A DNA stretch of 64,000 bases from NCBI GenBank assembly GCA_029983505.1, contig JASBZK010000008.1:1-64000 (forward strand). Direction: 5' to 3'. The DNA is from Porphyromonas sp. (lineage in GTDB: Bacteria > Bacteroidota > Bacteroidia > Bacteroidales > Porphyromonadaceae). Positions 50,621 to 61,033 of this stretch are shown piece by piece (position 1 is the first letter of the stretch; each line of letters begins with the position of its first letter). The notes beneath the pieces are model-generated. The model ran no database searches and was not told where the DNA came from. It saw only the letters and a list, made by a program, of their open reading frames with translations. The translations under genes and the position numbers were made by a program.

Positions 50621-52189
50621 CTAATTTACCTCATCAGGCCACGGGCAGGGTTTGCCCGTGGCTTTGTAGTATGGGCGCTGGGCATCCCGGTCGCGGAGTA
50701 TCAGGGAGAGCTCTTTCGAGAGCTCCTGCACGAGCTTTGGGTGATCGGGGGCTTCGTCTTTTTTCTCTCCTATGTCTTCGCGGATATTGAATAGTTCCTT
50801 CTTGCCCGTCTCGTAGTAGTAGACGAGCTTCCAATCTCCCTTACGAATGGCGCAATTGAGATTGATTCCGGGACCGCTGTTGCCCCAAATGTTTGGGAAG
50901 TTCCAGACGAGTGACCGGCGGTCGGCGGTAGACCCTTTCCCCTTAAGCATAGGCACGAAGCTGATGCCGTCGACCGTTTGGGGCGTCTTATAGTCTCTTA
51001 TCCCGGCCGTCTCGAGAATCGTAGGGTAAAAGTCCTCTATGATCAGGTATTCGTCGTTTTTGCTGCCGGGTCGGACGATGCCGGGCCACGATACAATCAT
51101 CGGCTCCCGTATGCCCCCTTCGTATAGTGAGCCTTTACCACTATTGAGCGGGTAGTTTTGTGTGAAGGGCTTGCCGTCCCTCCAGTGAGGCGCTGTTGCC
51201 ACCCCGCCATTGTCACTCATAAAGATGATGATCGTGTGATCGCTCTCTCCGTTCCGATCCACCCAATCCATCAGGTCTCCGAGGCTTTTGTCCATACCCT
51301 CGATGAGGGAGGCATACGCTGCTTCTTTCTCGCTAAGCCCTCTCGCGATATACTTGGGGTAAAAGCGCATATCCTTGTCTATCGGGATGTGTACTGCGTA
51401 GTGTGCCATATAGAGGAAAAATGGCTGATTGTACCGCTTGGCCTTGTCGAGTGCTTTGAGCGCTTCTCTTGTGAGGGCTTCCGTGGCAAAAACTCCCGTA
51501 CCCCAGTATTTTTCCAGTCCCGGAACGGCGAAGAGGGAGACGGGGTTCCCGTTTTTGTCGTACCCGTAGTTTTTCTCGCTTAGGTACGTGGCAAGACCGC
51601 CCGCCGCATGCCCGGCGATATTCACTTCAAATCCCCAGTGCGCAGGATTCTCGCCAGGGGTGTCGATCGCTCCGAAGTGCGCTTTCCCGCAATGTATGGT
51701 ATGGTAGCCGTTTCGCCTGAGGTACTCGACGAAAGAGGTGCCGACGAAGGTATTTGGGATACCCCTTACACTACTGATGCCGTTCCAGTTCCAGGAGGGC
51801 AAAAGGACGGTTTCACTCTTCTCATCCGTCTGTTTGTCTCGCTCCAGCGTCCAATTCGTAACCCTGTGGCGGGCGTTATTGGCTCCTGTGAGCAGACTGC
51901 ACCGCGTAGCGGAACTGATGGGGCAGGCGTAGGCCTCCGTGAACATCATTCCACGAGCAGCGAGAGCCTCCATATTGGGGGTTTCAAAAGTACGGTTATA
52001 CTTCGTCCTTTGGGTCCAAAACGGAAGCGACGTATCCTGCCAGCCCATATCGTCGACGAGGAAGAGGATGATATTGGGAGGGGTGGTGGCTTCGATTTGC
52101 TTGCCTGTGGGGAGAGTCCCGGCTGTAGCCGATACGGGAAGTGAGGCCAAAGAAGAGACGAAGACTGATAAATAGAGCGGTTTGTGCAT
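50621..52189 (-). CDS. Ser-type sulfatase (arylsulfatase family)
   Basis: 522 aa from ATG 52189 with a signal peptide (about 1-24). The fold motifs are NIILFLVDDMGWQD (metal Asp pair), ACPISSATRCSLLTG, CGKAHFG and FMSDNGGVA. The modification site reads SSATR (Ser92 to Arg96), the S-x-A-x-R form recognised by anaerobic radical-SAM maturase, so Ser would be oxidised to formylglycine. It probably removes sulfate from host glycans in the periplasm. No maturase or polysaccharide locus is adjacent. It converges with the small barrel gene. Confidence 0.92.
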   Translation of the reverse strand: MHKPLYLSVFVSSLASLPVSATAGTLPTGKQIEATTPPNIILFLVDDMGWQDTSLPFWTQRTKYNRTFETPNMEALAARGMMFTEAYACPISSATRCSLLTGANNARHRVTNWTLERDKQTDEKSETVLLPSWNWNGISSVRGIPNTFVGTSFVEYLRRNGYHTIHCGKAHFGAIDTPGENPAHWGFEVNIAGHAAGGLATYLSEKNYGYDKNGNPVSLFAVPGLEKYWGTGVFATEALTREALKALDKAKRYNQPFFLYMAHYAVHIPIDKDMRFYPKYIARGLSEKEAAYASLIEGMDKSLGDLMDWVDRNGESDHTIIIFMSDNGGVATAPHWRDGKPFTQNYPLNSGKGSLYEGGIREPMIVSWPGIVRPGSKNDEYLIIEDFYPTILETAGIRDYKTPQTVDGISFVPMLKGKGSTADRRSLVWNFPNIWGNSGPGINLNCAIRKGDWKLVYYYETGKKELFNIREDIGEKKDEAPDHPKLVQELSKELSLILRDRDAQRPYYKATGKPCPWPDEVN

Positions 52190-52299
52190 GATGAGAGTTC
52201 TGAGTCTTATACGTTCGGAAAAACGTCCCGACGGTCGAATCCCAAAGGATGTGACCGCTTGCGAAGATAGCCAAAACGAATCAATTATTTCGGCTTACA

Positions 52300-52325
52300 G
52301 CCCCGAAAGGATTTCCCTACGGGGC
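52300..52325. other. Hairpin in the sulfatase/mnmH gap
   Basis: GCCCCG (52300-52305) and CGGGGC (52320-52325) form a hairpin followed on the plus strand by CTCTTTT. No plus-strand gene ends here, so its role is unclear. The rest of 52190-52547 holds only repeat copy 17. Confidence 0.4.
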
Positions 52326-52405
52326 CTCTTTTCGGATGGGCTTGCTTTGGTGCTTTTGTCGGTAGAAAAATCTCTCCTTGGTGTTTCTATCTTCACTCCA
52401 AACCA

Positions 52406-52485
52406 GACCCGTACCGAGGAGTTTGTCTCGGTCTGTGTGTCGTTTCCTTGTCGTACGTACCGCGGGTAGAGTCTCGGTACGTACC
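52406..52485. repeat. Four-core intergenic repeat, copy 17
   Basis: Cores start at 52406, 52430, 52452 and 52476 (24, 22, 24). Core 3 is CGTACGTACC. Confidence 0.84.
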
Positions 52486-52547
52486 GGATTGTCGGAAGAG
52501 TCACGGAGAGCTCACCTGCGCCGCGCGACGTACCGCTTTTTTACGGC

Positions 52548-53588
52548 TTAATTACTGCGATTCTCTCCCCGAGAGAGGGACGAAGACCCCGAGATGCGGA
52601 CGATCTCGCGCGCCATCTCGTGGAGGTCTCCTGTCTGCGACGTCACGTGTCCCAGCACTCTGCCTTTGTAGAGCGTTTCGCATGATCGGGCATAGGCCTT
52701 GTCGTAGTAGTCGAGGGCGATCTCCGTGGCTGCCGTGAGGTCGCCTTTTTGCAGCGCTTCTTCGGCAAGGCTTAGGTTCAGCCCGCCGATGCGTTTGGCT
52801 ATTTTGGCAAAAGACTGAGAGAGGAAGTCTCGATCCAGAGCGCCATAGAGACTGACGATGCGGCGGGTACGTACTTCGCGCGGCGTGTCTACCACGACGA
52901 CGTCGCTCTCACCAAGTCTGCGGAATAATTCCTCAGGGAGCGAGACGCGTCCGATCTTCAGGCTCTCGCTCTCGGTGAATACTGGACGGGAGAGGTCAAA
53001 CTTCCCGAGCTCCGCGATGAGGAGACACCGTAGCATCTCATTGGAAGGCTGAACTGCGCCGGGCAGATAGCCGAAGGCCGAGCCGCGGTGCCGGGCGAGC
53101 CCTTCGAGGTCGAGGGTCTGATGCCCCGTGTCGCGTAAGAGGTGTAGGAGATCTGTCTTGCCCGCACCTGTGGGACCGGAGAGGACGACGAAAGGAACAC
53201 CCCGGGAGAGGTATTCACCCAGTCGGTGCTTATAGGCTTTGAAGCCGCCGTCCAGAGTCCGGACACGCCACCCGTAGAGCGAGAGGAGCCATGCGACGGA
53301 CCGGCTCCGCATCCCGCCACGGGCGCAGTAGAGCATAAGGCTCGGAGCTTCGGACGGATTTCCTACGAGGTGTTCCGCGTCGCGCACCAGAGTGCCGAGC
53401 TTGGGGCCAACGAGATCGAGACCGAGTTTGATGGCTTCTTCGCGTGACTTTTGGACGTAGGTCGTGCCTACGAGAGCCCGTTCGTCGTCAGAGAAGAGTG
53501 GAAGGTTCACCGCTCCCGGGACGTGTGCCTCCGCGTATTCTGTCGGTGTCCGCACGTCTACCCACAGGGTGTCCGTCCTCTCTTCCAT
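52548..53588 (-). CDS. mnmH: tRNA 2-selenouridine synthase MnmH (SelU)
   Basis: 346 aa from ATG 53588. An N-terminal rhodanese domain has WVDVRTPTEYAEAHVPGAVN and active-site CARGGMRSRS (Cys88). A P-loop domain has LSGPTGAGKTDLL (138-145). It replaces sulfur by selenium at the wobble s2U of tRNAs through a geranylated intermediate. Its presence suggests selenophosphate is made elsewhere in the genome. It is followed after 9 bp (in transcript direction, preceded) by the L,D-transpeptidase-like gene. Confidence 0.93.
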   Translation of the reverse strand: MEERTDTLWVDVRTPTEYAEAHVPGAVNLPLFSDDERALVGTTYVQKSREEAIKLGLDLVGPKLGTLVRDAEHLVGNPSEAPSLMLYCARGGMRSRSVAWLLSLYGWRVRTLDGGFKAYKHRLGEYLSRGVPFVVLSGPTGAGKTDLLHLLRDTGHQTLDLEGLARHRGSAFGYLPGAVQPSNEMLRCLLIAELGKFDLSRPVFTESESLKIGRVSLPEELFRRLGESDVVVVDTPREVRTRRIVSLYGALDRDFLSQSFAKIAKRIGGLNLSLAEEALQKGDLTAATEIALDYYDKAYARSCETLYKGRVLGHVTSQTGDLHEMAREIVRISGSSSLSRGENRSN

Positions 53589-53597
53589 CCCGAGAAG

Positions 53598-54323
53598 TTA
53601 GATGAATTGCCCCCTATCCGCGCGGGAGAGTACGGGGCTGTGGGCGAGGTAATCGGTGTCGTCCGCGTAAATGAAGAGTACCGAGCCGCCTTTGATGGTG
53701 TCTATGATCTTACGGCTTTTGTCCATTGGGACGGCGGGACATCCCCAGCTCCGTCCGAGCCGCTGTCCGGTCTTCGTGACGCTCTCGGAGCAGTAATCGG
53801 CTCCGTGCATCACGATGGCACGGGAGAGGGCGTTGTCGTTGTACCCTTTTTCCAGTCCGACGAGACGGAGCGAGTAGCCGTTGCCGCCTTGGTAGGTGCC
53901 TGCGGTGAGGTAAAAGCCGAGCGAACTCTGGTGGCTCTTGTCCCGATTGGAGAACTTGCGGGCGTACAGATCCCCGCTTCCCTGTCCGTGGCTGACGACA
54001 CTGGTGTCGATGAGCCTGCCGTGCTTCATATCGATGATGGCGAGGCGGCGGACGTTTGAGGGCTTCGAGAAGTCGATCAGGGTGAGGATGTCGCTCTCTT
54101 TCTCGTCTATGGCGATGTAGCCTTTGAGGGCTTCCTCAAACGCGTCGTAGGAGATGACGGGTTCGAGTCCAAGGTTGTCGTAAAACATCCGTGTCGTATT
54201 CACCGTGCTTACTTCGCCAGGCGCGGCGACGTCCGGTACTTCTATCCGAACCCCGTCCCGTGCCCCGTTCGAGAAAAGGGAGCCGGTGGCAAGGAGTAAG
54301 AAGAGGAGCGTTTTTCGGAGCAT
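53598..54323 (-). CDS. Murein L,D-transpeptidase catalytic-domain family protein (YkuD_2)
   Basis: 241 aa from ATG 54323 with a signal peptide. The catalytic domain (about 85-225) shows RLAIIDMKHGRLIDTSVVSH, QSSLGFYLTAGTYQG, AIVMHGADYC and the active-site GRSWGCPAVP (Cys of SWGCPA). Enzymes of this clan cross-link or trim peptidoglycan in the periplasm. It is probably cotranscribed with mnmH, which starts 10 bp further on. Confidence 0.88.
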   Translation of the reverse strand: MLRKTLLFLLLATGSLFSNGARDGVRIEVPDVAAPGEVSTVNTTRMFYDNLGLEPVISYDAFEEALKGYIAIDEKESDILTLIDFSKPSNVRRLAIIDMKHGRLIDTSVVSHGQGSGDLYARKFSNRDKSHQSSLGFYLTAGTYQGGNGYSLRLVGLEKGYNDNALSRAIVMHGADYCSESVTKTGQRLGRSWGCPAVPMDKSRKIIDTIKGGSVLFIYADDTDYLAHSPVLSRADRGQFI

Positions 54324-54341
54324 AAGGAGGAAGAAAAATGG

Positions 54342-54421
54342 GGTACGTACCGAGATTCTTTTTTCGGTCAGACCGGAGAGCGCGCGAGATACGTACCGGG
54401 GAAAGAGCCCCGGCCTGTACC
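54342..54421. repeat. Four-core intergenic repeat, copy 18
   Basis: Cores start at 54342, 54366, 54388 and 54412 (24, 22, 24). Core 2 is shortened (GGTCAGACC). Confidence 0.83.
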
Positions 54422-54459
54422 TTTTTCCCGCCCCGACCGTATGGAGACAGACGCGCGGG

Positions 54460-55965
54460 TTACTGCACTTTTGCGCTGTCTTTGAGGATCACGTCGTGGG
54501 CGCCGCCTTCGACGATGGAGGTCTGGGAGATAAGGGTGATGCGGGCGTGGTCACGGAGGTGACTGAGCGTGGTGGAGCCGCACGAACACATCGTGGACTT
54601 GATCTTGGCGAGGGTGGAGACGAGTGAGTCTTTCATTTTGCCGGCGTAGGGGACGTAGGAGTCCACCCCTTCCTCGAACTTCATCCCCTTGGTGTCGCTG
54701 CCGGAGTCGTAACGCTGCCAGTTTTTGGCGCGGTTGGAGCCTTCGCCCCAGTATTCTTTGACGTAGTTGCCGTTGACTCTGAGGAGCTTCGTGGGGGATT
54801 CGTCGAAGCGGGCGAAGTAACGTCCCATCATCAGGAAGTCGGCACCCATGGCCATGGCGAGTACCATATGATAGTCGTAGACGATGCCGCCGTCCGAGCA
54901 AATGGGGATGTAGGTGCCCGTTTCCTTGTAGTATTCGTCGCGTGCTTCGGCTACTTCGATGACGGCGGAAGCCTGTCCGCGACCGATGCCTTTCTGTTCG
55001 CGCGTGATGCAGATGGAGCCGCCTCCGATGCCTACTTTGATGAAGTCGGCGCCCGCATCCACGAGGTAGCGGAAGCCCTCTCTCTCCACTACGTTCCCCG
55101 CACCGATGGGGATGTCGGGGTAGTGGGCTTTGCACCACTCGAGGGTCTCTTTCTGCCACTCGGAGTACCCGTCGGAGGAGTCGATGCAGAGGACGTCGGC
55201 ACCGGCCTCCACGAGGGCGGGGATGCGCTCCTTATAGTCGCGGGTGTTGACGCCGGCGCCTACGAGGAGGGTTTTATTTTTCTTGTCGGAGAGTTCGTAG
55301 GGGTTCTGCCTGTGGGAGTCGTAGTCCTTGCGGAAGACGAAGTACTGGAGCTTCTGGTTGTCGTCGATGATGGGGAGGGTGTTCAGCTTATGCTCCCAGA
55401 TGAGGTCGTTGGCTTCGGAGAGGGTGATGCCCACTTTGGCCACGTGGAGCTTGTCAAAAGGGGTCATAAAATCCCGTATCGGCGTCTCGCGCGGTGTGGT
55501 GCTGAGCCTGTAGTCGCGACTGGTGACGAGACCGAGGAGGCGACCGTTGGGCGTACCGTCTTCGGTGATGGCGATGGTGGAGTGTCCTGTCTCGGAGACA
55601 AGGTCGAGGACATCTTTTAGGGTCTGGTCGGGTGTGAGGTTGGAGTCGCTGGTGACGAAGCCCGCTTTGAACTTCTTTACTTTCCGCACCATCTCTGCCT
55701 GATCTTCGATGGGCTGAGAGACGAAGATGAAAGAGAGACCGCCGTTGCGCGCCAGTTCGATGGCGAGTTTATTGTCCGATACGGACTGCATCACGGCGCT
55801 GACGAAAGGGATATTGAGGCGTATCTTCGGTTCCTCCCCTTTTCGGAACTTGGTCAAAGGTGTCCGTAGGTCTATGTTTTCCGGCGTGCATTCGCGCGTG
55901 GTGAGACCGGGAATCAAGAGGTATTCCCCGAAAGTGTGAGAGGTGTCGCTTGTAAAGATAGCCAT
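54460..55965 (-). CDS. guaB: Inosine-5'-monophosphate dehydrogenase
   Basis: 501 aa from ATG 55965 ([12 protein letters not shown]). The TIM barrel is interrupted by a CBS pair (about 105-215). Substrate motifs are [36 protein letters not shown] and the active-site loop [19 protein letters not shown] with catalytic Cys319. It oxidises IMP to XMP with NAD+, the committed step to GMP. The loop lacks the usual bacterial GSICTTR sequence and resembles the form I recall from protozoan and plant enzymes. The C-terminal part has [17 protein letters not shown]. Confidence 0.94.
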   Translation of the reverse strand: MAIFTSDTSHTFGEYLLIPGLTTRECTPENIDLRTPLTKFRKGEEPKIRLNIPFVSAVMQSVSDNKLAIELARNGGLSFIFVSQPIEDQAEMVRKVKKFKAGFVTSDSNLTPDQTLKDVLDLVSETGHSTIAITEDGTPNGRLLGLVTSRDYRLSTTPRETPIRDFMTPFDKLHVAKVGITLSEANDLIWEHKLNTLPIIDDNQKLQYFVFRKDYDSHRQNPYELSDKKNKTLLVGAGVNTRDYKERIPALVEAGADVLCIDSSDGYSEWQKETLEWCKAHYPDIPIGAGNVVEREGFRYLVDAGADFIKVGIGGGSICITREQKGIGRGQASAVIEVAEARDEYYKETGTYIPICSDGGIVYDYHMVLAMAMGADFLMMGRYFARFDESPTKLLRVNGNYVKEYWGEGSNRAKNWQRYDSGSDTKGMKFEEGVDSYVPYAGKMKDSLVSTLAKIKSTMCSCGSTTLSHLRDHARITLISQTSIVEGGAHDVILKDSAKVQ

Positions 55966-56024
55966 AGTGCGCGTATTCCTTTCTAAGTATGGATTGCAAA
56001 ATGAATTATTGTATATTTTGCACA

Positions 56025-56032
56025 CAAAGGTA
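56025..56032 (-). promoter_or_regulatory. guaB promoter -7 box
   Basis: TACCTTTG on the minus strand (56032-56025) lies 60 bp before the guaB ATG. The -33 element is not clear. Confidence 0.45.
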
Positions 56033-56141
56033 CCAAAAACTCACGGAAGACGACAGTACCCCGGGGACATAAGTTTTAAGCCCGAAAGCGGGAAAGCGAG
56101 AGGAGTGACGGGCTTCGATGTTTGGATATTGTAGCAATTCC

Positions 56142-56221
56142 GGTACGTACCGGGAAGATCTCCGCGGTCTGTAGGTCAGAAAGACGAGATACGGATCGAA
56201 ACCATCTCTCAGGTCTGTATC
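56142..56221. repeat. Four-core intergenic repeat, copy 19
   Basis: Cores start at 56142, 56166, 56188 and 56212 (24, 22, 24). It lies between the divergent guaB and pst transcription units. The rest of 55966-56386 holds only the two promoter boxes and nothing else recognisable. Confidence 0.85.
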
Positions 56222-56313
56222 TCGTCCGACTCGATGTCCACCGTTTTGCATAGAGGTCTCTGTAGGTTGCAATCTGATTGTTGGGGCGTAACAGTTTCGT
56301 AACACGGTTAGGC

Positions 56314-56321
56314 TATCTTTG
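56314..56321 (+). promoter_or_regulatory. pst operon promoter -7 box
   Basis: TATCTTTG matches TAnnTTTG, 66 bp before the pstS ATG. A weak TTTC lies 15 bp upstream. No clear Pho box repeat was recognised. Confidence 0.45.
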
Positions 56322-56386
56322 CGACAGAAGATAGGGCGCCAATGAGCGCTGTACAGTTAAGTTGATTTTCCGCATAATGTCACAAA

Positions 56387-57496
56387 ATGGTTAGACTGCC
56401 GAAATTTGCCCTGTGGGGCTTATGCACGGGCTTGTGCCTTGCCGCGCTCTCCTCTTGCTCCGGCTCCATAGTGAGCGGCGCGGGAGCCTCTTTCCCGGCT
56501 CCTTTTTACATAGAGGCTGCCAAGCAGTACGCAGGGGACCTGGCGCATAACCCCCAAGGTGTCCAGATCAGTTACGGCGCAGTGGGGTCGGGTGCCGGGA
56601 TTCGTAACCTCCAGGACTACACCGTGGACTTCGGAGCCAGCGACGTCTTCCTCTCCGACGAAGAGATGAGCGAGATGGGCGCCGAAGTGATACAGGTCTC
56701 CACCTGCATCGGGGGCGTGGTGATGGCGTACCACTTACCCGAAGTCGATACCCTCCGGCTCAATTCCGAAGTGATTGCGAAAATGTACCTTGGCGAGATC
56801 ACCAATTGGCGTGATCCCGCCATTTCTGCCTTAAACCCCGGCGTGACCTTCCCCGACAAACCGGTTACCCCCATCTATCGCTCCGACGGATCGGGGACGA
56901 CCTCCGTTTTTTCGAGCTATATGAGCGAGACAAACGCCGAGTGGAAAGAGAAAATAGGCAAAGGTAAGACCATAGACCTTGGCCGTGTGGGCATGGCCGC
57001 CAAAGGGAACCCCGGTGTGGCGGGCAACATCAGCGAGATAGACGGCTCGATAGGTTATATCGGCTCCGAGTATTCGTTGGCACTCGGCATCCCGTCGGCT
57101 CTTTTGCAAAACGCTTCGGGTCGGTTTGTGGAAGCGACGATGGAGCATATTTCCATCGCCGGGGAGAGGGACGATTTCCCGGACGACACGAGGGCTATTC
57201 TCTCCAATTCCCCCAACCCCGACGCCTACCCGATAGCCACGATGACCTGGGTGCTTGCCTACAAGGAGCAAAATTATCTTGGTCGCACGAAGGAAGAGGC
57301 TCGTGAGCTGCAGGACTGGCTGCTCTACCTCGTCAGTGATGCCGCACGCACCAGCGCCGAAAGGACACACTACGCACCGCTTCCCGCCACTGCGATGGAG
57401 AAAGCCCGCCGGGTGATCCTCTCGATGACCTACGACGGTAAGCCCCTCTCTACCGAAGCCCAAACCCCGAAACCTACTCCCTCTGATGAAAGATAA
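56387..57496 (+). CDS. pstS: Phosphate-binding lipoprotein PstS
   Basis: 369 aa. The signal peptide ends LSSC. Phosphate-binding features are GAGASFPAPFYIEAAKQY, ISYGAVGSGAGIRNLQDYTVDFGASD, MYLGEITNWRD and YRSDGSGTTSVFSSYM. It captures periplasmic phosphate for PstCAB. Its end overlaps pstC by 11 bp. Confidence 0.95.
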   Translation: MVRLPKFALWGLCTGLCLAALSSCSGSIVSGAGASFPAPFYIEAAKQYAGDLAHNPQGVQISYGAVGSGAGIRNLQDYTVDFGASDVFLSDEEMSEMGAEVIQVSTCIGGVVMAYHLPEVDTLRLNSEVIAKMYLGEITNWRDPAISALNPGVTFPDKPVTPIYRSDGSGTTSVFSSYMSETNAEWKEKIGKGKTIDLGRVGMAAKGNPGVAGNISEIDGSIGYIGSEYSLALGIPSALLQNASGRFVEATMEHISIAGERDDFPDDTRAILSNSPNPDAYPIATMTWVLAYKEQNYLGRTKEEARELQDWLLYLVSDAARTSAERTHYAPLPATAMEKARRVILSMTYDGKPLSTEAQTPKPTPSDER

Positions 57497-58337
57497 AGCA
57501 TTTGACTTCCTCCTCGTCCTCGCCGGCGTGTGCATCGTCCTTCTTGCGGGCGGTATCGTCTACGCTCTTGTCTCGGAGAGCCTGCCCGCGTTCAGCCGTT
57601 TCGGCTTCTTCGGCTTTATGACCGGGACGGAGTGGAGTGACCACGAACACGCTTACGGCGCTCTGCCTTTCATTACCGGCACCCTCCTCACAAGTGTCCT
57701 CGCGCTCCTGATCTGCGTGCCTTTCTCGATGGCTGTCGCGCTCTTCAATGGCGAGTACTACCGCGGCACGAAGGTCGCCCGGGCGCTGAGTCTCATCGTG
57801 GATCTCCTCGCAGGCGTGCCCAGTATCGTGTACGGTCTTTGGGGCTTCTACACCCTCGCCCCGATCCTCAAAGCCTTGGGCGTGAATGGCACCGGCTTCG
57901 GTATTTTGCTCGCATCCTTCGTCCTCGCCATTATGATCATACCGTATGCGTCGAGCCTGAGTGCGGAGTTCATCTCTATGGTACCCAATGACCTCAAAGA
58001 GTCCGCTTACAGTCTCGGGACCACGAAGAGCGAGACCATCCTCTCCATCAGTCTTCCGGTGGCGGGGTCGGGTATCTTTGCCTCCTATATCCTTGCCTTC
58101 GGTCGCGCGCTCGGTGAGACGATGGCGGTGACGATGCTCATAGGTAATACGAACGTCATCCCCACCTCGCTCGCTTCCACCGGCAATACCATGGTGTCCG
58201 TGATTGCCAACCAATTTGGCGAAGCCATAGGGCTCAAGCTCAGCAGCCTTTTCGCCATCGGCTTACTTCTCTTCTTGATCACGGCGATCATCAATTTCAT
58301 AGCCAAGTTTATCATCAAACGGCTCAGCGGCAAATAA
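57486..58337 (+). CDS. pstC: Phosphate ABC transporter permease PstC
   Basis: 283 aa with six hydrophobic segments. Motifs are FGFFGFMTGTEWSD, ITGTLLTSVLALLICVPFSM, DLLAGVPSIVYGLWGF and the EAA loop SAYSLGTTKSETILSI with FGRALGETMAVTMLIGNTN. It is an inner-membrane permease that pairs with PstA. Confidence 0.95.
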   Translation: MKDKAFDFLLVLAGVCIVLLAGGIVYALVSESLPAFSRFGFFGFMTGTEWSDHEHAYGALPFITGTLLTSVLALLICVPFSMAVALFNGEYYRGTKVARALSLIVDLLAGVPSIVYGLWGFYTLAPILKALGVNGTGFGILLASFVLAIMIIPYASSLSAEFISMVPNDLKESAYSLGTTKSETILSISLPVAGSGIFASYILAFGRALGETMAVTMLIGNTNVIPTSLASTGNTMVSVIANQFGEAIGLKLSSLFAIGLLLFLITAIINFIAKFIIKRLSGK

Positions 58338-58350
58338 CACACACAGGCGT

Positions 58351-59253
58351 ATGCAAAAAACTGTAGACATAGACCAAATCTCCCGCCGCCCCTCCCACGC
58401 CGATCGCCGGATCAGGCGCAGTCAGCTGTTCAAGTGGACGGTAGTAGGGCTGAGTGTCCTGACGACGCTGCCGCTACTCGCGATCCTCATTGAGCTTATC
58501 CTCAAGGGTGCGCCGCAGATCAACTTCGACTTTTTCACGAAAGTGGTTCCCTCTTCCATCGAGGCGATGATTGCCACGGAGGCGGGCGAAGTCATCCCCG
58601 GCGGTATCGCCAACGGGATTATAGGTACGCTCCTTATCGTCTTTTTTGCGGCACTGATATCGATCCCGGTCGGCATTCTGACGGGAATCTATCTGTCCGA
58701 AAAGAAGGACGCCCGGTTTGCCTCCTTCGTCCGCGACCTCGTGGACATCCTGCAAGGCGTCCCCTCCATTGTCTGCGGGGTCGTCGTGTATATGTGGGTG
58801 GTGCAGGCCATGCACGGGTATAGCGGCATCGCGGGGTCTGTGGCACTTGCCATAATGATGGTTCCGATGATTGCGCGCAGCACGGAGGAGTCGCTGAGGA
58901 TGCTTCCCCCGTCGCTCAAAGAGGCGGGCCTTGCATTAGGCAGCTCGCGCACCTCGGTGATGCTCCGCGTCATCCTCCCGAGTGCTTTCGGGGGCATCTT
59001 TACGGGGATCCTCTTGGCGATCTCGCGTGTGATGGGCGAGACGGCACCTCTGATGGTTACGGTTCTCGGAGCCAATTTCGTGCAGCCGGACATCACGGAG
59101 CCGATGAGCGCGGTGAGCCTCCTCATCTGGGAGTTCTACAACGACCCCAACCTCGCTCCCCTCATCTGGTCCACTTCGCTGATGCTCCTCCTCATCATCC
59201 TCGGACTTAACCTCCTTGCCAAGTCCATCGCGGCCAAATGGCGCATCCAATGA
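58351..59253 (+). CDS. pstA: Phosphate ABC transporter permease PstA
   Basis: 300 aa with six hydrophobic segments. Motifs are GGIANGIIGTLLIVFFAALI, GILTGIYLSEKK, LVDILQGVPSIVCGVVVYMW and the EAA loop ALGSSRTSVMLRVILPSAFG with SRVMGETAPLMVTVLGANF. It starts 13 bp after pstC. Confidence 0.95.
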   Translation: MQKTVDIDQISRRPSHADRRIRRSQLFKWTVVGLSVLTTLPLLAILIELILKGAPQINFDFFTKVVPSSIEAMIATEAGEVIPGGIANGIIGTLLIVFFAALISIPVGILTGIYLSEKKDARFASFVRDLVDILQGVPSIVCGVVVYMWVVQAMHGYSGIAGSVALAIMMVPMIARSTEESLRMLPPSLKEAGLALGSSRTSVMLRVILPSAFGGIFTGILLAISRVMGETAPLMVTVLGANFVQPDITEPMSAVSLLIWEFYNDPNLAPLIWSTSLMLLLIILGLNLLAKSIAAKWRIQ

Positions 59254-59269
59254 CCCCGGGGTTCGACGA

Positions 59270-59349
59270 GGTACGTACCGGGACGAAAAGTTTGGTCCGT
59301 GTCTCGCTCCCAAAAGGTACAGACCGGGACAAAAGGCTCGGTACGTGCA
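59270..59349. repeat. Four-core intergenic repeat, copy 20 (inside the pst operon)
   Basis: Cores start at 59270, 59294, 59316 and 59340 (24, 22, 24). The end variant GGTACGTGCAAAA faces pstB. It splits pstSCA from pstB-phoU-phoBR. Confidence 0.88.
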
Positions 59350-59377
59350 AAACTTCCTCCTTCGACTTACAGAAATA

Positions 59378-60301
<924 letters not shown>

Positions 60302-60331
60302 AATGCCTATCCCTTCCTTTCCGACAAAAGT

Positions 60332-61033
60332 ATGAGCATCATCAAAGACCAACAACTTCAGATTCTTTTGAACCAATTTGAACTGATCTCCAAGAATACC
60401 CTCCTTCAGCTCGCCATCCTCAAGCAGCTCGTCGACGACCCCTCTTCCGAAGAACTCTTCGAGGAGGCGCTCACCAATGAGACGCTCATCGACAGGCTCG
60501 AAGTGAAGATACGGGAGGAGGTCGCTTTCACGGTCTTCAAGTTCTCGCCCATGGCAGAGGACTTGCGGCGGATCGTGGCGTACCAAGATCTCACCACGAA
60601 CCTCGAACGGATCGGCGATATGGTCCTCAACTGCGTCTATATGGTGCGGGAGATCGACCTTACCCGCCCCGAGTTTTACCAAATAAAGGCTATGGTCTCG
60701 GAGATGCTCGAGAGCGTCACCCAGATGGTCCGTAACGCCGTCCTCTCTTTCACGAATATGGAGCTTACCACCGCCTTCAATGTCCTCGACGCAGATGACG
60801 GAGTGGACGATAGTTTTAGGGAGATACGCCGCTACCTCGCCGAAGCGAATGCGTTCCGGGAGCTGTCCAAAGAACAGCTGATGGAGCTTTTCAGCCTCGA
60901 CTCCCTCGCCCATAACCTCGAGCGATGCGGCGACTTGGCCACCAATATCGCCGAGTCCACCATCTACCTCATCAAGGGACGGGACGTGCGCCACGCCCAT
61001 ATCGATGTGACCGATAAGACAGAGACCAAATGA
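60332..61033 (+). CDS. phoU: Phosphate signalling protein PhoU
   Basis: 233 aa in two helical repeats of the PhoU type. Visible motifs are FSPMAEDLRRIVAYQDLTTN with LERIGDMVLN, then SLDSLAHNLERCGDLATNIAE. It links PstB activity to the PhoR kinase. Its stop overlaps the next ATG by ATGA. Confidence 0.93.
   Translation: MSIIKDQQLQILLNQFELISKNTLLQLAILKQLVDDPSSEELFEEALTNETLIDRLEVKIREEVAFTVFKFSPMAEDLRRIVAYQDLTTNLERIGDMVLNCVYMVREIDLTRPEFYQIKAMVSEMLESVTQMVRNAVLSFTNMELTTAFNVLDADDGVDDSFREIRRYLAEANAFRELSKEQLMELFSLDSLAHNLERCGDLATNIAESTIYLIKGRDVRHAHIDVTDKTETK

Noticed and set aside
56281-56386. Pho box upstream of pstS
   Set aside because: No pair of 7-bp direct repeats at 11-bp spacing was found by eye.
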